The position numbers were made by a program, and so were the translations under genes. Below the pieces are notes generated by a model, which saw only the letters and a list, made by a program, of their open reading frames with translations, was not told the origin of the DNA and made no database searches. A stretch of 49,235 bases of DNA from a bacterium (GTDB lineage Bacteria > Fidelibacterota > UBA2242), in contig JAHJGX010000018.1 in the NCBI GenBank assembly GCA_018824205.1, positions 1 to 49,235 on the forward strand, read 5' to 3'. Shown here one piece after another: positions 8,581 to 17,402 of the stretch (the first letter of the stretch is position 1; the number at the start of each line of letters is the position of its first letter).

Positions 8581-9542
8581 TGCCAGTTTATCTCCTGTAA
8601 AAAATCGCCGATTTTCTTATTTAATAATTTATAAGGGCTGACCTTTTTCTGAAACACTTCTTCGACCCAGCCGTTCAGGCGTTGATCAATATTGAGAAAG
8701 CGATTGGCGCTTGCCATGATCTTTGTTGTGGCGATATGCTTTAATTCTTTCTCAATGCGTTCTTTACGTTTTTGAGCCAGTCTTCCGTCATCACGCAGAC
8801 CTGCAAAATAAGAATTAATTTGCGAAAGTGCGTTACCGATTCCGTCGTTTTGAGTAGCGGAAGTCATGCAGATCGGGTGCTTCGAATCGGATTCGATACT
8901 GTCCTTTAAACTCAATACATATTCGACTTCACTTTTAAGACGGTCGGCGCCGTCCAGATCTTTTTTATTGATAATGAAAATGTCGCCGATTTCCATTACT
9001 CCGGCTTTCAGAGCCTGAATTTCATCACCCAGCCCCGGAACCAGCACCAGCAAGACAATATCAGAGAGTTCCATGACTTCGATTTCGGTTTGCCCGACAC
9101 CGATGGTTTCAATGATCACATAGTCGAAACCGGCAGCGTCGAATATTTTAATCGCATCTGCGGTCGCACCGGCAACACCGCCCAGATGTCCCCGGGAAGC
9201 CATTGACCGGATGAAAACACCATCGTCGGTTGCGTGTTTCTGCATACGAAGACGATCTCCTAAAAGCGCTCCGCCGGAGAAAGGTGAACTGGGATCCACG
9301 GCAATAACGGCGACTGTCTTATTGTCTTGCCGTAAATGTTCGATAAACCGGTCCAGTAAGCAACTTTTGCCGGCGCCCGGCGGCCCGGTAATTCCCCAGA
9401 CGATTGCATTCCCGCAATGGGGGTGAAGCGTATCAATTAATGCCTCTTTTTGGGTAATGTCGGTTTCGTTTTCAATCAGGCTGATACTCCGGGCAATTGC
9501 CCGAATATCCTGCTTTAATACCTGCCTGGCTAAATTTTGCAT
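8577..9542 (-). CDS. meaB: Methylmalonyl-CoA mutase-associated GTPase MeaB
   Basis: G3E-family P-loop GTPase that guards B12 loading and reactivation of methylmalonyl-CoA mutase. Visible motifs are Walker A GPPGAGKS, the downstream AVDPSSPFSGGALLGDRLRM signature, the IETIGVGQTEIEVMELSD segment (Walker B/switch region), and the guanine-specificity NKKD. C-terminal residues form the family's helical dimerisation arm. The ORF track extends to a TTG at 9569 that would overlap the B12-domain gene. The ATG at 9542 starts just after that gene's stop and gives the usual N-terminus (MQNLARQVLKQDIRAIARSIS), so I prefer it, though neither has a strong ribosome-binding site. Confidence 0.94.
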   Translation of the reverse strand: MQNLARQVLKQDIRAIARSISLIENETDITQKEALIDTLHPHCGNAIVWGITGPPGAGKSCLLDRFIEHLRQDNKTVAVIAVDPSSPFSGGALLGDRLRMQKHATDDGVFIRSMASRGHLGGVAGATADAIKIFDAAGFDYVIIETIGVGQTEIEVMELSDIVLLVLVPGLGDEIQALKAGVMEIGDIFIINKKDLDGADRLKSEVEYVLSLKDSIESDSKHPICMTSATQNDGIGNALSQINSYFAGLRDDGRLAQKRKERIEKELKHIATTKIMASANRFLNIDQRLNGWVEEVFQKKVSPYKLLNKKIGDFLQEINWQ

Positions 9543-9552
9543 AATTCGTTCA

Positions 9553-9942
9553 CTATTTAGCCGATTCAATATATGCGATGATGTCTTTAATCGGTGTTCC
9601 CGGCGTAAAAACTGCCCGAATACCGTTTTCTTTCAATCCGGGAATGTCACTTTCCGGAATGACGCCACCGCCGAAAACAATGATATCGTCGGCATTTTTC
9701 GATTTTAGCAATTCTACGACTTTTGGAAACAACTCATTGTGTGCGCCGGACAACAGGCTGAGCCCGATAAAATCAACATCTTCCTGAATCGCGGTTTTAA
9801 CAATGGCATCGGGAGTTTGTCGGATTCCGGTATAAATAACTTCGTAACCGGCGTCTTTCAGCGCCCGGGCCACATATTTAGCGCCGCGGTCATGGCCATC
9901 AAGGCCCGGTTTTGCGATGAGAATTCGTATTTTTTTCATCAT
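9553..9942 (-). CDS. mcmB: Methylmalonyl-CoA mutase, B12-binding (small/C-terminal) subunit
   Basis: A stand-alone cobalamin-binding domain of 129 residues that delivers adenosylcobalamin to the catalytic subunit. The base-off/His-on motif is clear: [18 protein letters not shown] (DxHxxG). It is followed by SLLSGAH and [11 protein letters not shown], which line the nucleotide-tail pocket. In E. coli Sbm and human MUT this domain is fused to the C-terminus of the catalytic chain. Here it is a separate gene 8 bases after it, the split form known from archaea and several bacterial phyla. Confidence 0.95.
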   Translation of the reverse strand: MMKKIRILIAKPGLDGHDRGAKYVARALKDAGYEVIYTGIRQTPDAIVKTAIQEDVDFIGLSLLSGAHNELFPKVVELLKSKNADDIIVFGGGVIPESDIPGLKENGIRAVFTPGTPIKDIIAYIESAK

Positions 9943-9950
9943 AGTCTATC

Positions 9951-11624
9951 CTATAAAACAATGGATTCCTGATATTCGCCAAATACTTCCCGGAGAATGT
10001 TGCAGATTTCTCCAAGCGTGGCGTATTCTTTAACAGCTGCAACGATGGTGGGCATCAGATTTATATCCGGATCCTGAGCCGCCAGGCGAAGCTCGTTCAG
10101 TTTTTGAGTGACGTTTTCATTATTGCGAAGTTTTTTTATCTCCGACAATTTATTGATCTGCAGATCTCGCAGCTTCGGATCGACTTTAAGGATGTCTGAC
10201 GGCGGATTTTCTTTGATCGTAAATTTATTGACGCCTACCACGACCCGTTCACCGCTTTCCACTTCCTGTTGATAGCGATAAGCAGCATCCTGAATTTCTT
10301 TTTGAACATAGCCGTTTTCAATGGCCCGCACCATACCGCCAATATCTTCGATTTTATTCAGGTAATGCCAGGCTTGCGCTTCGATTGTATCCGTTAATTT
10401 CTCGATGGTATAACTGCCTGCAAGGGGATCAATTGAATTGGTAACACCGGATTCATGAGCGACGATCTGTTGAGTCCGCAGGGCGATTCTTACAGAATCC
10501 TCGGTTGGTAAACCCAGCGCTTCGTCCCTTGAATTAGTATGCAGGCTTTGAGTTCCTCCCAATACCGCCGCCAAGGTTTGAATTGCGACCCGGACGATAT
10601 TGTTATCCGGCTGTTGAGCAGTCAGGGTACTGCCGCCGGTTTGAGTATGAAAGCGCAACATCATAGATGTTGGCTTTTGGGCGTTGAATTTTTCTTTCAT
10701 AACTTTGGCCCAGATACGGCGGGCCGCACGGAATTTCGCTACCTCTTCCAGAAGATCATTGTGGGCATTAAAGAAAAATGAGAGGCGATCGGCGAAACTG
10801 TCGATATCCATACCGACTTTCAGGGCAGCCTTTACATATTCGATACCATTCGCCAGGGTGAATGCGATTTCCTGAACTGCAGTCGAGCCGGCTTCCCGGA
10901 TGTGGTAGCCAGAAATGCTGATCGTATTCCATTTAGGTACCTCAGCGCTGCAATATTCAAAAATGTTGGTGATTAATCTCAAGGAAGGTTTTGGCGGGAA
11001 AATGTAGGTTCCCCGGGCCATGTATTCTTTCAGGATGTCATTTTGAATGGTGCCGGTGAGTTTATCACGTGAAACGCCCTGTTTTTCAGCCACCGCAACG
11101 TACATTGCGAGGAGGACCGCTGCCGGGGCATTAATCGTCATAGACGTAGAAACTTTGTCCAGTGGAATTCCATCAAATAAAATTTCCATGTCCTCTATGG
11201 TATCGATAGCGACACCAACTTTCCCGACTTCACCTTCAGCAATGGGATCATCGGAATCGTAACCGATTTGTGTTGGCAGATCAAAAGCGATGGAAAGTCC
11301 GGTTTGTCCCTGCTCCAGGAGAAACTTATAGCGCTCATTGGATTCTTCAGCGGTTCCAAATCCGGCATACTGGCGCATTGTCCAGAAGCGGCCCCGGTAC
11401 ATGGTCGGCTGTACGCCGCGTGTATAAGGATATTCGCCGGGAAATCCCAGTTTATCAGAATAATTGTCAAAATCACCGCTTTCGGGTATATCGATTCGAT
11501 CCGCCGGAATCCAGGAGCTGGTCGCGAATTCTGTTTTTCTTTCCGGAAAGCGGTCAGTCGTTTTTTTGACCGTTGTATCTTCCCAGTCTTTGCGACGCTT
11601 TTGAAAGTGCTCATCTTTTGACAT
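9951..11624 (-). CDS. mcmA: Methylmalonyl-CoA mutase, catalytic (large N-terminal) subunit
   Basis: The TIM-barrel subunit that, with the B12 domain, interconverts succinyl-CoA and (R)-methylmalonyl-CoA by radical rearrangement. Signatures include [56 protein letters not shown] and [14 protein letters not shown]. The 557-residue length equals that of split mutases lacking the B12 domain. It is the first gene of the operon, with a strong ribosome-binding sequence (AGAGGAGAGGACGTA before ATG). Closely related mutases (e.g. isobutyryl-CoA, ethylmalonyl-CoA) share much of this sequence, but the adjacent epimerase and decarboxylase support methylmalonyl-CoA. Confidence 0.95.
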   Translation of the reverse strand: MSKDEHFQKRRKDWEDTTVKKTTDRFPERKTEFATSSWIPADRIDIPESGDFDNYSDKLGFPGEYPYTRGVQPTMYRGRFWTMRQYAGFGTAEESNERYKFLLEQGQTGLSIAFDLPTQIGYDSDDPIAEGEVGKVGVAIDTIEDMEILFDGIPLDKVSTSMTINAPAAVLLAMYVAVAEKQGVSRDKLTGTIQNDILKEYMARGTYIFPPKPSLRLITNIFEYCSAEVPKWNTISISGYHIREAGSTAVQEIAFTLANGIEYVKAALKVGMDIDSFADRLSFFFNAHNDLLEEVAKFRAARRIWAKVMKEKFNAQKPTSMMLRFHTQTGGSTLTAQQPDNNIVRVAIQTLAAVLGGTQSLHTNSRDEALGLPTEDSVRIALRTQQIVAHESGVTNSIDPLAGSYTIEKLTDTIEAQAWHYLNKIEDIGGMVRAIENGYVQKEIQDAAYRYQQEVESGERVVVGVNKFTIKENPPSDILKVDPKLRDLQINKLSEIKKLRNNENVTQKLNELRLAAQDPDINLMPTIVAAVKEYATLGEICNILREVFGEYQESIVL

Positions 11625-11686
11625 TACGTCCTCTCCTCTTCTATGATAAGACCGAACATGCGTTTTGTCATAACAGTTGCCGATTT

Positions 11687-11692
11687 ATTATA
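11687..11692 (-). promoter_or_regulatory. Possible -10 element of the mutase operon
   Basis: On the minus strand a perfect TATAAT lies about 60 bases upstream of the mutase ATG. No good -35 hexamer is found 16-18 bases further upstream, so this is only a candidate. No B12 riboswitch box was recognised in the same leader. Confidence 0.35.
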
Positions 11693-11826
11693 TTCGAATG
11701 ATGAAAAGAATCCGGTACGAAAAAAATCGAATCACTGTTTGACAGATAGGGTACCAAATAGATTATCCCACTTCATCGATATTCTGCCTTGTTATAAAAC
11801 TTAAAAAATTAAAGAGGATTCTCGAG

Positions 11827-11853
11827 AAAAACAATAAATACTATTGTTTTTTT
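11827..11853. other. Terminator-like hairpin inside a divergent intergenic region
   Basis: The 429-base gap between two divergent genes holds AAAAACAATA-AATAC-TATTGTTTTT, a 10-bp AT-rich perfect stem ending in a T run. Neither flanking gene ends here. It could close an unannotated small transcript or be a binding site. The rest of the gap shows no coding frame. Confidence 0.4.
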
Positions 11854-12053
11854 GCCCGAAAAATCAGAATTGCGGTTTTCTTATTTTGAAGAATATAGCC
11901 GGATTACAAGATAAAAGTTAGGTATAGCGAAAGCTTATCGATTTTTGATCAAGGTCACAACTATTCCAACACCATTTTTGCATTGACAACTATCGAATTC
12001 CCGATTCATCCAACAGACGTGTAAATCATGAATTAAACAAAAAAGGAGATATC

Positions 12054-12680
12054 ATGAAAACAGTTAGAGTTATAGCAGTAGTGGTTTTATTGGCGACAGT
12101 GATGTTTGGCCAGGACAATTTTGAACAAAAGACCCTTTTTCAAAAGGGCACAGTGCTGGGTGGCTACGGCGGACCGGCTTTGTCCATTGGAAAACTCAAT
12201 GGTAAATATGCGGTGTTCACCGGAGGCGCTGGCGCTTTGGTGTTGAATCATCGGTTTATTATCGGTGGCGCCGGATATGGTTTAGTGAACAGAATTGATA
12301 TCAGTCAGGAAGGCACACCGGAAGATTCTTCAAGATATTTGAATATGGGTTACGGCGGACTGGAATTGGGATATATCATTGCACCGTCACAGCTGGTCCA
12401 TATTAAAGTATCATCACTATTTGGTGTTGGCGGCATGGGATCACATGGTTATATTGATATTTGGGACGAAGATTATGATGAAAATGATTTTGACGTATAT
12501 CAGGACGTTTTCTTTGTCTTGCAGCCGACCGTAGCTCTTGAATTGAATGTTGCCAAATTTTGCCGGCTTGATGTCGGGGCTACGTACCGTTACACATCGG
12601 GTTTCGATTATAAAAGCCTGAAAACCGGTGATCTTGATGGTTTGGAACTGAAAGTAGCGGTCAATTTCGGGCTATTTTAA
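12054..12680 (+). CDS. Exported protein of unknown function, possibly outer-membrane beta-barrel
   Basis: Not recognised as a named family. The 208-residue product begins with a signal peptide (MKTVRVIAVVVLLATVMFG, likely cut after FGQ). It continues with many alternating hydrophobic, glycine- and tyrosine-rich strands (e.g. GGYGGPALSIGKLNGKYAVFTGGAGALV; GLVNRIDIS; LGYIIAPSQLVHIKVSSLFGVGG). The chain ends in LKVAVNFGLF, a terminal aromatic after an amphipathic strand, as in outer-membrane barrels. A strong ribosome-binding site (AAAGGAGATATC then ATG) and a terminator just downstream suggest a monocistronic, well translated gene. It diverges from the mutase operon. Confidence 0.75.
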   Translation: MKTVRVIAVVVLLATVMFGQDNFEQKTLFQKGTVLGGYGGPALSIGKLNGKYAVFTGGAGALVLNHRFIIGGAGYGLVNRIDISQEGTPEDSSRYLNMGYGGLELGYIIAPSQLVHIKVSSLFGVGGMGSHGYIDIWDEDYDENDFDVYQDVFFVLQPTVALELNVAKFCRLDVGATYRYTSGFDYKSLKTGDLDGLELKVAVNFGLF

Positions 12681-12706
12681 AAATAATTACCCTTTGCATT
12701 ATCGCA

Positions 12707-12738
12707 TAAGCGTCCTCAAAACGGGGGCGCTTTTTTTT
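12707..12738 (+). terminator. Rho-independent terminator
   Basis: About 27 bases after the stop codon of the exported-protein gene, AAGCGTCC-TCAAAACG-GGGGCGCTT forms an 8-9 bp GC-containing stem (one G-T pair). A run of eight T follows immediately. This is a textbook intrinsic terminator on the plus strand. Confidence 0.85.
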
Positions 12739-12866
12739 GTTTGATTCATCTCTGATTCTCAGAAAACCACGAAGTAGCTTTATTTCTAAATGAATAATAG
12801 TAAATTTACAGGGTATTTGAATTCATTTGATAACAATGCGATAAGAAAGAAGTTGTTGACAAACCA

Positions 12867-14732
12867 ATGAAAATATATGTGCGAATGCTAAAATGGGTGA
12901 AGTCCTATTGGAAGGTGCTGACCATCGGTCTGCTCTCATCATTATTGTTTGTGATGTTTAACAGTGCCTCAGTCTGGCTGACAGCTTCGTTTGTAAATGT
13001 GATCTTTCCACAAAAATACCAGGAGGTAGTTCAGGAACAGGATAGCAAAGACACAATTCAGGAAAAAAGTAATCTCAATACCCGGATAAAAAATTATACA
13101 AACAAAATACTCATCAAAGATAATCCCTACGAATCTTTAAAAATGCTCTGCATTATCATCATTCTGACATTTATCATGAAGAATATTTTCTTTTATTTGA
13201 AAAGTATATCCTTTGGTTATGTGCAGTTGAAATTGATTATGAATATTCGGAACCAGCTGTATGAGCATCTTCACAAGTTGTCGCTGTCCTATTTTCACCG
13301 GAAAAAAGGCGGTGAACTGATGTCCATCGTTTTGAATGATGTCGGAGTCATGCGGCGGGCTTTTACGGTCAGTTTTGACAAATTAATAGTGGAACCGATC
13401 AATATTCTGACATTCACTGCTTTGATGTTTATCATCTCCTGGCAATTAGCATTGCTGGCCTTTATCATTTTGCCGGTTACGATGTTTATGATATCGAAAA
13501 TCGGACAGAGTATTCGTCGCAAATCCGTCAGGACATCCAAAAAAATCGCGGGTATTACAGCCATTTTAAATGAAACGATCAGTGGCATTCGGGTCGTCAA
13601 AGCATTCGCGATGGAAGCTTTTGAAAAGCGTCGGTTTTTTAATGAAACCATGAATTATTTTCGGCTGACATTTAAACGCCGCCGTCTCAGGGCAATCTCA
13701 ACACCCGTCAGTGAGAGTTTTAGTGTCGTCGTTGGAGTAATTTTGCTCTGGATTGGCGGGAGCCAGGTGTTGAGTGGCAGTGGCATTGAAGCCGAAGATT
13801 TCATCCGTTTTATTATTTTATTGTTTGCAATTCTGACGCCTATTCGATCATTGAATATGGTCAATGTGGATCTTCAGGAAGGCATTGCCTCGGCCCAACG
13901 GGTCTTTTCCATACTGGATGAAAAACCGGATATTACCGAAAAGCCCAATGCAATTCAGTTGACGAGTTTTGATTCAATAGTCAGGTATCAGAATGTTGGA
14001 TTTCAGTATAATGAACATGATGGGGACGTTCTGAAAAATATCGACCTGGAATTGAAAAAAGGTGAAATTGTCGCCATTGTCGGGCATAGTGGGGCCGGAA
14101 AGTCAACTCTGGTGGACTTATTGCCACGGTTTTATGATATTCAGAGCGGGAGTATAAGCATTGATGGTGTCGATGTCCGCGATGTATCATTGGCATCATT
14201 GCGTTTACTGATGGGAATCGTCACTCAACAAACCATTTTATTTAACGATACAATTTTCAATAACATTGCCTATGGAATGTCCGACGCTGATCCGGAGCTG
14301 GTTATCACTGCAGCAAAAGCAGCCAATGCCCATGAGTTCATTGAGGAGTTTCCCGATAAATATGAAACAGTCATCGGTGACCAGGGATCCAGACTGTCCG
14401 GCGGTCAGGCCCAGCGGATCGCAATTGCCCGGGCATTGTTGAAAAATCCGCCAATTTTAATCCTGGACGAAGCAACGTCATCGCTAGATACGGAATCCGA
14501 GCTGAAAGTCCAGTCCGCCATAGACCGGTTAATGAAAGACCGGACAGTATTTGTGATTGCTCATCGCCTCACAACAATTCAGTCCGCCAATAAAATAATT
14601 GTAATGGATAAAGGTAATATTGTGGAACAGGGAACCCATCAGGAATTGTTGGATAAGGCTGGAATATATCGCTATCTTTACGATATTCAATTCAATAATA
14701 TTAATGGTACGGTAGAATCATATAAATCATAG
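12867..14732 (+). CDS. msbA: MsbA-like ABC transporter, fused permease and ATPase
   Basis: A half-transporter exporter, probably flipping lipid A/LPS core or another lipid across the inner membrane. The N-terminal ~330 residues hold six transmembrane helices; a polar loop of about 60 residues after helix 1 (QKYQEVVQEQDSKDTIQEK) is longer than in E. coli MsbA. The ATPase domain has Walker A GHSGAGKST (near 406), Q-loop VTQQTILFNDT, signature LSGGQAQR (near 509), Walker B ILILDEATSSLD and the switch histidine in VIAHRL. Length is 621. The following gene encodes an LPS-kinase-like protein, which supports lipid export, though drug or peptide exporters of this family look alike. No clear Shine-Dalgarno precedes the ATG. 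Confidence 0.85.
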   Translation: MKIYVRMLKWVKSYWKVLTIGLLSSLLFVMFNSASVWLTASFVNVIFPQKYQEVVQEQDSKDTIQEKSNLNTRIKNYTNKILIKDNPYESLKMLCIIIILTFIMKNIFFYLKSISFGYVQLKLIMNIRNQLYEHLHKLSLSYFHRKKGGELMSIVLNDVGVMRRAFTVSFDKLIVEPINILTFTALMFIISWQLALLAFIILPVTMFMISKIGQSIRRKSVRTSKKIAGITAILNETISGIRVVKAFAMEAFEKRRFFNETMNYFRLTFKRRRLRAISTPVSESFSVVVGVILLWIGGSQVLSGSGIEAEDFIRFIILLFAILTPIRSLNMVNVDLQEGIASAQRVFSILDEKPDITEKPNAIQLTSFDSIVRYQNVGFQYNEHDGDVLKNIDLELKKGEIVAIVGHSGAGKSTLVDLLPRFYDIQSGSISIDGVDVRDVSLASLRLLMGIVTQQTILFNDTIFNNIAYGMSDADPELVITAAKAANAHEFIEEFPDKYETVIGDQGSRLSGGQAQRIAIARALLKNPPILILDEATSSLDTESELKVQSAIDRLMKDRTVFVIAHRLTTIQSANKIIVMDKGNIVEQGTHQELLDKAGIYRYLYDIQFNNINGTVESYKS

Positions 14733-14758
14733 GCATTAAAGGCAGTTTAGGAAAGCGA

Positions 14759-15520
14759 ATGAAAAAATCGTCGTACATCGGTCCCTCGATTAGCCGCTAT
14801 CAGTTTGAGGGTTTGAAAAACAAAGGGTGGATTGTTGAATATGCGATTGAGGTGTATAAACGTCGGCCAAATATTGTTGCTCTTATGGAATTGGATATCG
14901 GCAGCCGGTTCCAGAAAGTCGTTGTTAAAAGTTTTGGCTGGCGGGATGCAAGAGCCCCGTTTATCAGTCCCTTTAAAAAATCCAGAGCAGAAATGGCCTG
15001 GGATGCGACTCACAGGTTGATGGATGCCGGTCTGCCGGTACCAAAGCCGGTAGCTGTTTATACCGCCCGCCAGGCGGGGTTCATTGACTTAAACATCTTT
15101 ATCACTGAATATATTGGAAAGCATCAAAAAAGCAGCCGGGTTTTTGAAAGTGAGATTATTGACTTTGCCCGCAAACGTGATGTTGCCATGAAGATCGCTG
15201 AAATCGTTTCAGCGACCCATAAAGCGGGATTTATTCACCACGATTTCGTTAAAGATAATTTTCTAGTATCCGATGCTGACAGCCGTTCAGTGTTCTTAGT
15301 CGATCTTACTCTCGTGGAACAAAAGAAGAAGATGACTATAGCAGAACGAATGGAGGACATTGCCAAACTGAATCTGTGCAGCTGTAATTTAGATCACGAC
15401 CATGAGGACTGCTTATGGCTATATTTCATCCTCAGTTACGATTCTGAAAACGCTGAAAACATACTTGTCCATTTGAAAAAAAGTATCCAAAAATTACAAA
15501 AAGCCCGAAAATCCACATAA
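14759..15520 (+). CDS. Kdo/WaaP-like lipopolysaccharide kinase family protein
   Basis: Predicted small kinase of the LPS-core phosphorylating group (KdkA/WaaP/InaA), acting on the inner-membrane cytoplasmic face. In 253 residues it shows the protein-kinase-like catalytic elements. K57 (VVVKSFGW) is the likely ATP-anchoring lysine and E78 (SRAEMAWDA) its likely salt-bridge partner. The catalytic loop FIHHDFVKDNFLV gives D162 and N167, and the metal-binding aspartate is D182 in VFLVDLT. A short Cys/His-rich stretch (LNLCSCNLDHDHEDC) near the C-terminus is unusual. It lies 26 bases after the ABC exporter gene with AGGAAAGCGA before the ATG, so the two are likely co-transcribed. The substrate (Kdo, heptose or other) cannot be told from sequence. 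Confidence 0.78.
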   Translation: MKKSSYIGPSISRYQFEGLKNKGWIVEYAIEVYKRRPNIVALMELDIGSRFQKVVVKSFGWRDARAPFISPFKKSRAEMAWDATHRLMDAGLPVPKPVAVYTARQAGFIDLNIFITEYIGKHQKSSRVFESEIIDFARKRDVAMKIAEIVSATHKAGFIHHDFVKDNFLVSDADSRSVFLVDLTLVEQKKKMTIAERMEDIAKLNLCSCNLDHDHEDCLWLYFILSYDSENAENILVHLKKSIQKLQKARKST

Positions 15521-15554
15521 AAACACCGAAACCTATTCAACAGAAATACCAGGA

Positions 15555-16292
15555 TTGAAAACAAATAAAGCATTCATTACTGCAATCATTTGCCTTCTGC
15601 TTCTATGTCAGCTGACGATGGCTCAGTCCGGTCATTCATTTCTAATTGGTGAAAAATTGAACTATTCTGCGTGGTTTAATTTTATCAAGGGTGGTGAATC
15701 ATCTCTCGAACTTCTGGGTATTGAAGAAATTAATGGTATTTCGACCTATCATATCCGGTCGGTTACCGAATCCCTGCCTTTTTTTGATCGATTCTACAAA
15801 GTCCGTGATTACATGGACTCGTGGATTGATACATCCGGACGGTTTTCTCATCGGTTTTCCAAATCACTCAGGGAGGGCAGGTATCGAAAAAAATATTCTG
15901 TGGATTTTGATCACCAGGCTGGTTTGGCCATTTCCAAAAATAACCGGAATTCGATCCCCGATATGGTCCAGGATGGCCTGTCCATGTTCTATTATGTCCG
16001 TACGCTGGATTTAACAGTAGGTGATATAGTCGAGATTAACTATTTTGATAACGATTCATTAAGGCCGTTTTTAATTAAAGTTGATAAGATTGAATCAGTG
16101 AAAACACCGATCGGGGAAATGGAATGTTTCGTTCTGGCGCCTTATCTGGAAACCGGAAAACTGCTGAAACACAAAAGTAAAGTGACTATTTATCTTAGTA
16201 CCGACCCGCGACGAATACCGGTGATGATTTCCAATGAAGCCCGCTTTGGATCGTTGATTCTGAAATTGGAATCAATCGAAAAGCCCAATTAA
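15555..16292 (+). CDS. DUF3108 domain protein, exported
   Basis: A 245-residue periplasmic or envelope protein of the DUF3108 family, whose function is unknown. It has a signal peptide (about residues 1-23, ending MAQ). The typical DUF3108 pattern follows: GEKLNYSAWFNFIKGGESSLEL, then TYHIRSVTESLPFFDRFYKVRDYMDSWID and a C-terminal KVTIYLSTDPRRIPVMIS. The start is a TTG directly after AGGA. The next internal ATG would remove the signal peptide, so TTG is preferred despite tight spacing. It follows the exporter/kinase pair by 34 bases and converges with, and overlaps by four bases, the stop of the next gene. Confidence 0.8.
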   Translation: MKTNKAFITAIICLLLLCQLTMAQSGHSFLIGEKLNYSAWFNFIKGGESSLELLGIEEINGISTYHIRSVTESLPFFDRFYKVRDYMDSWIDTSGRFSHRFSKSLREGRYRKKYSVDFDHQAGLAISKNNRNSIPDMVQDGLSMFYYVRTLDLTVGDIVEINYFDNDSLRPFLIKVDKIESVKTPIGEMECFVLAPYLETGKLLKHKSKVTIYLSTDPRRIPVMISNEARFGSLILKLESIEKPN

Positions 16293-17254
16293 TAATAGGT
16301 ACACTCATATTCAGTTTTTTGGAGGATGGTTTTTTTACCGTCGGTGAGATCAAAAATAAGATCACTGATAGGTTTTCCCTTATTATCCAGGTGATGTTCT
16401 GATAGAGTCTTATGCGGAGGACCTGATTGACGGGAAGGAACAGTCCGAATCTGAACAATTAACTGATTGTTCAGATTATATTCAAACCTGTCAATATTAC
16501 GGATGCGATCATCCCGGATTGTCGTTCTTTCAATAATATTGCCGTTTTTAATTTTTTTAAGAAGTGTGAAGGAAAGTGAATCATTTTCAGGAAGATAGTA
16601 ACTTTCTTCGATAAGGTCATCAGTTGGATAAAAATAATTTACCACAAACAAGGTGTCGCCGTTTGGATAGCAGCGAATTCTCTGTGTATGTTTCCCTTCC
16701 GGATTAATCGTATACGTGTCTTTAATCTTTAACTCTCCATTCCAGTAATCCTGAAACTCAGTAATAATACCGTTGGAGTTGTAGGTGTAGATTTCGCGAT
16801 CTTGTGATTTACTTGCTTTTGAGAAATTTGATTTCTCCAGCAGAAGGCCATTTTTATCGTAATGATATTTTATTGTTCGCCGGAGTTTGTGGGGAGATTG
16901 ATAATATTTGGATATTATTAATCGGGAATTCCGGTCGTATTTATTTGTTTCCCAATCTATCAATGAGTCATTTTCACCAAACCATTGAGTTTTAATCTTT
17001 TGCCCGAATTTATTATAATGATCCACCCAATATTTAGATCCAATTGGACATCGTGTCATTGCGTATATTCGATCATCGGGGAATGTCCATAAGGTGTCGC
17101 CATCAATGATACTAGATTGAAGTGTTTTTATCAGGGCTGTTTTAACACCCAGATACGGATTATTGGGATCAATTTCCGGCTTTGAACATTCATACAGTAA
17201 ACTAAAAAGCAACAATAACAGAAACGCGAAATAAATCACTTTTTTATAGATCAT
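16289..17254 (-). CDS. Exported protein with YD/MORN-like repeats, hypothetical
   Basis: Function not recognised. The ORF track begins at 17332, but the ATG at 17254 has AAAGGAAAAATC in front and begins directly with a signal sequence (MIYKKVIYFAFLLLLLFSLLYEC), so I prefer it. A lipoprotein cleavage before the cysteine is possible, but a glutamate at -1 is atypical for a lipobox. The body contains at least five irregular units of the pattern YxYDxNGxLxxxxxY (YHYDKNGLLLEKSNF; YTYNSNGIITEFQDY; FEYNLNNQLIVQIR). These resemble the degenerate YD-type repeats seen in envelope proteins of Bacteroidota-like bacteria. It is a single gene with 3' overlap to the DUF3108 gene. Confidence 0.65.
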   Translation of the reverse strand: MIYKKVIYFAFLLLLLFSLLYECSKPEIDPNNPYLGVKTALIKTLQSSIIDGDTLWTFPDDRIYAMTRCPIGSKYWVDHYNKFGQKIKTQWFGENDSLIDWETNKYDRNSRLIISKYYQSPHKLRRTIKYHYDKNGLLLEKSNFSKASKSQDREIYTYNSNGIITEFQDYWNGELKIKDTYTINPEGKHTQRIRCYPNGDTLFVVNYFYPTDDLIEESYYLPENDSLSFTLLKKIKNGNIIERTTIRDDRIRNIDRFEYNLNNQLIVQIRTVPSRQSGPPHKTLSEHHLDNKGKPISDLIFDLTDGKKTILQKTEYECTYY

Positions 17255-17402
17255 GATTTTTCCTTTTCCATTGTATTTATTCAATAATAAACAATAAAAT
17301 CCAAAATATTTTTCAAATCTACCATGTATCAAAAAACTAAGGTATTTCTACAGTATTGTCAATAGAATTGATGGTTTTCTGATCCTACTGTAAAAGAATT
17401 AA

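Noticed and set aside
11625-12053. Possible cobalamin riboswitch ahead of the B12-dependent mutase
   Set aside because: I searched the leader by eye for a B12 box and its surrounding stems and found none.
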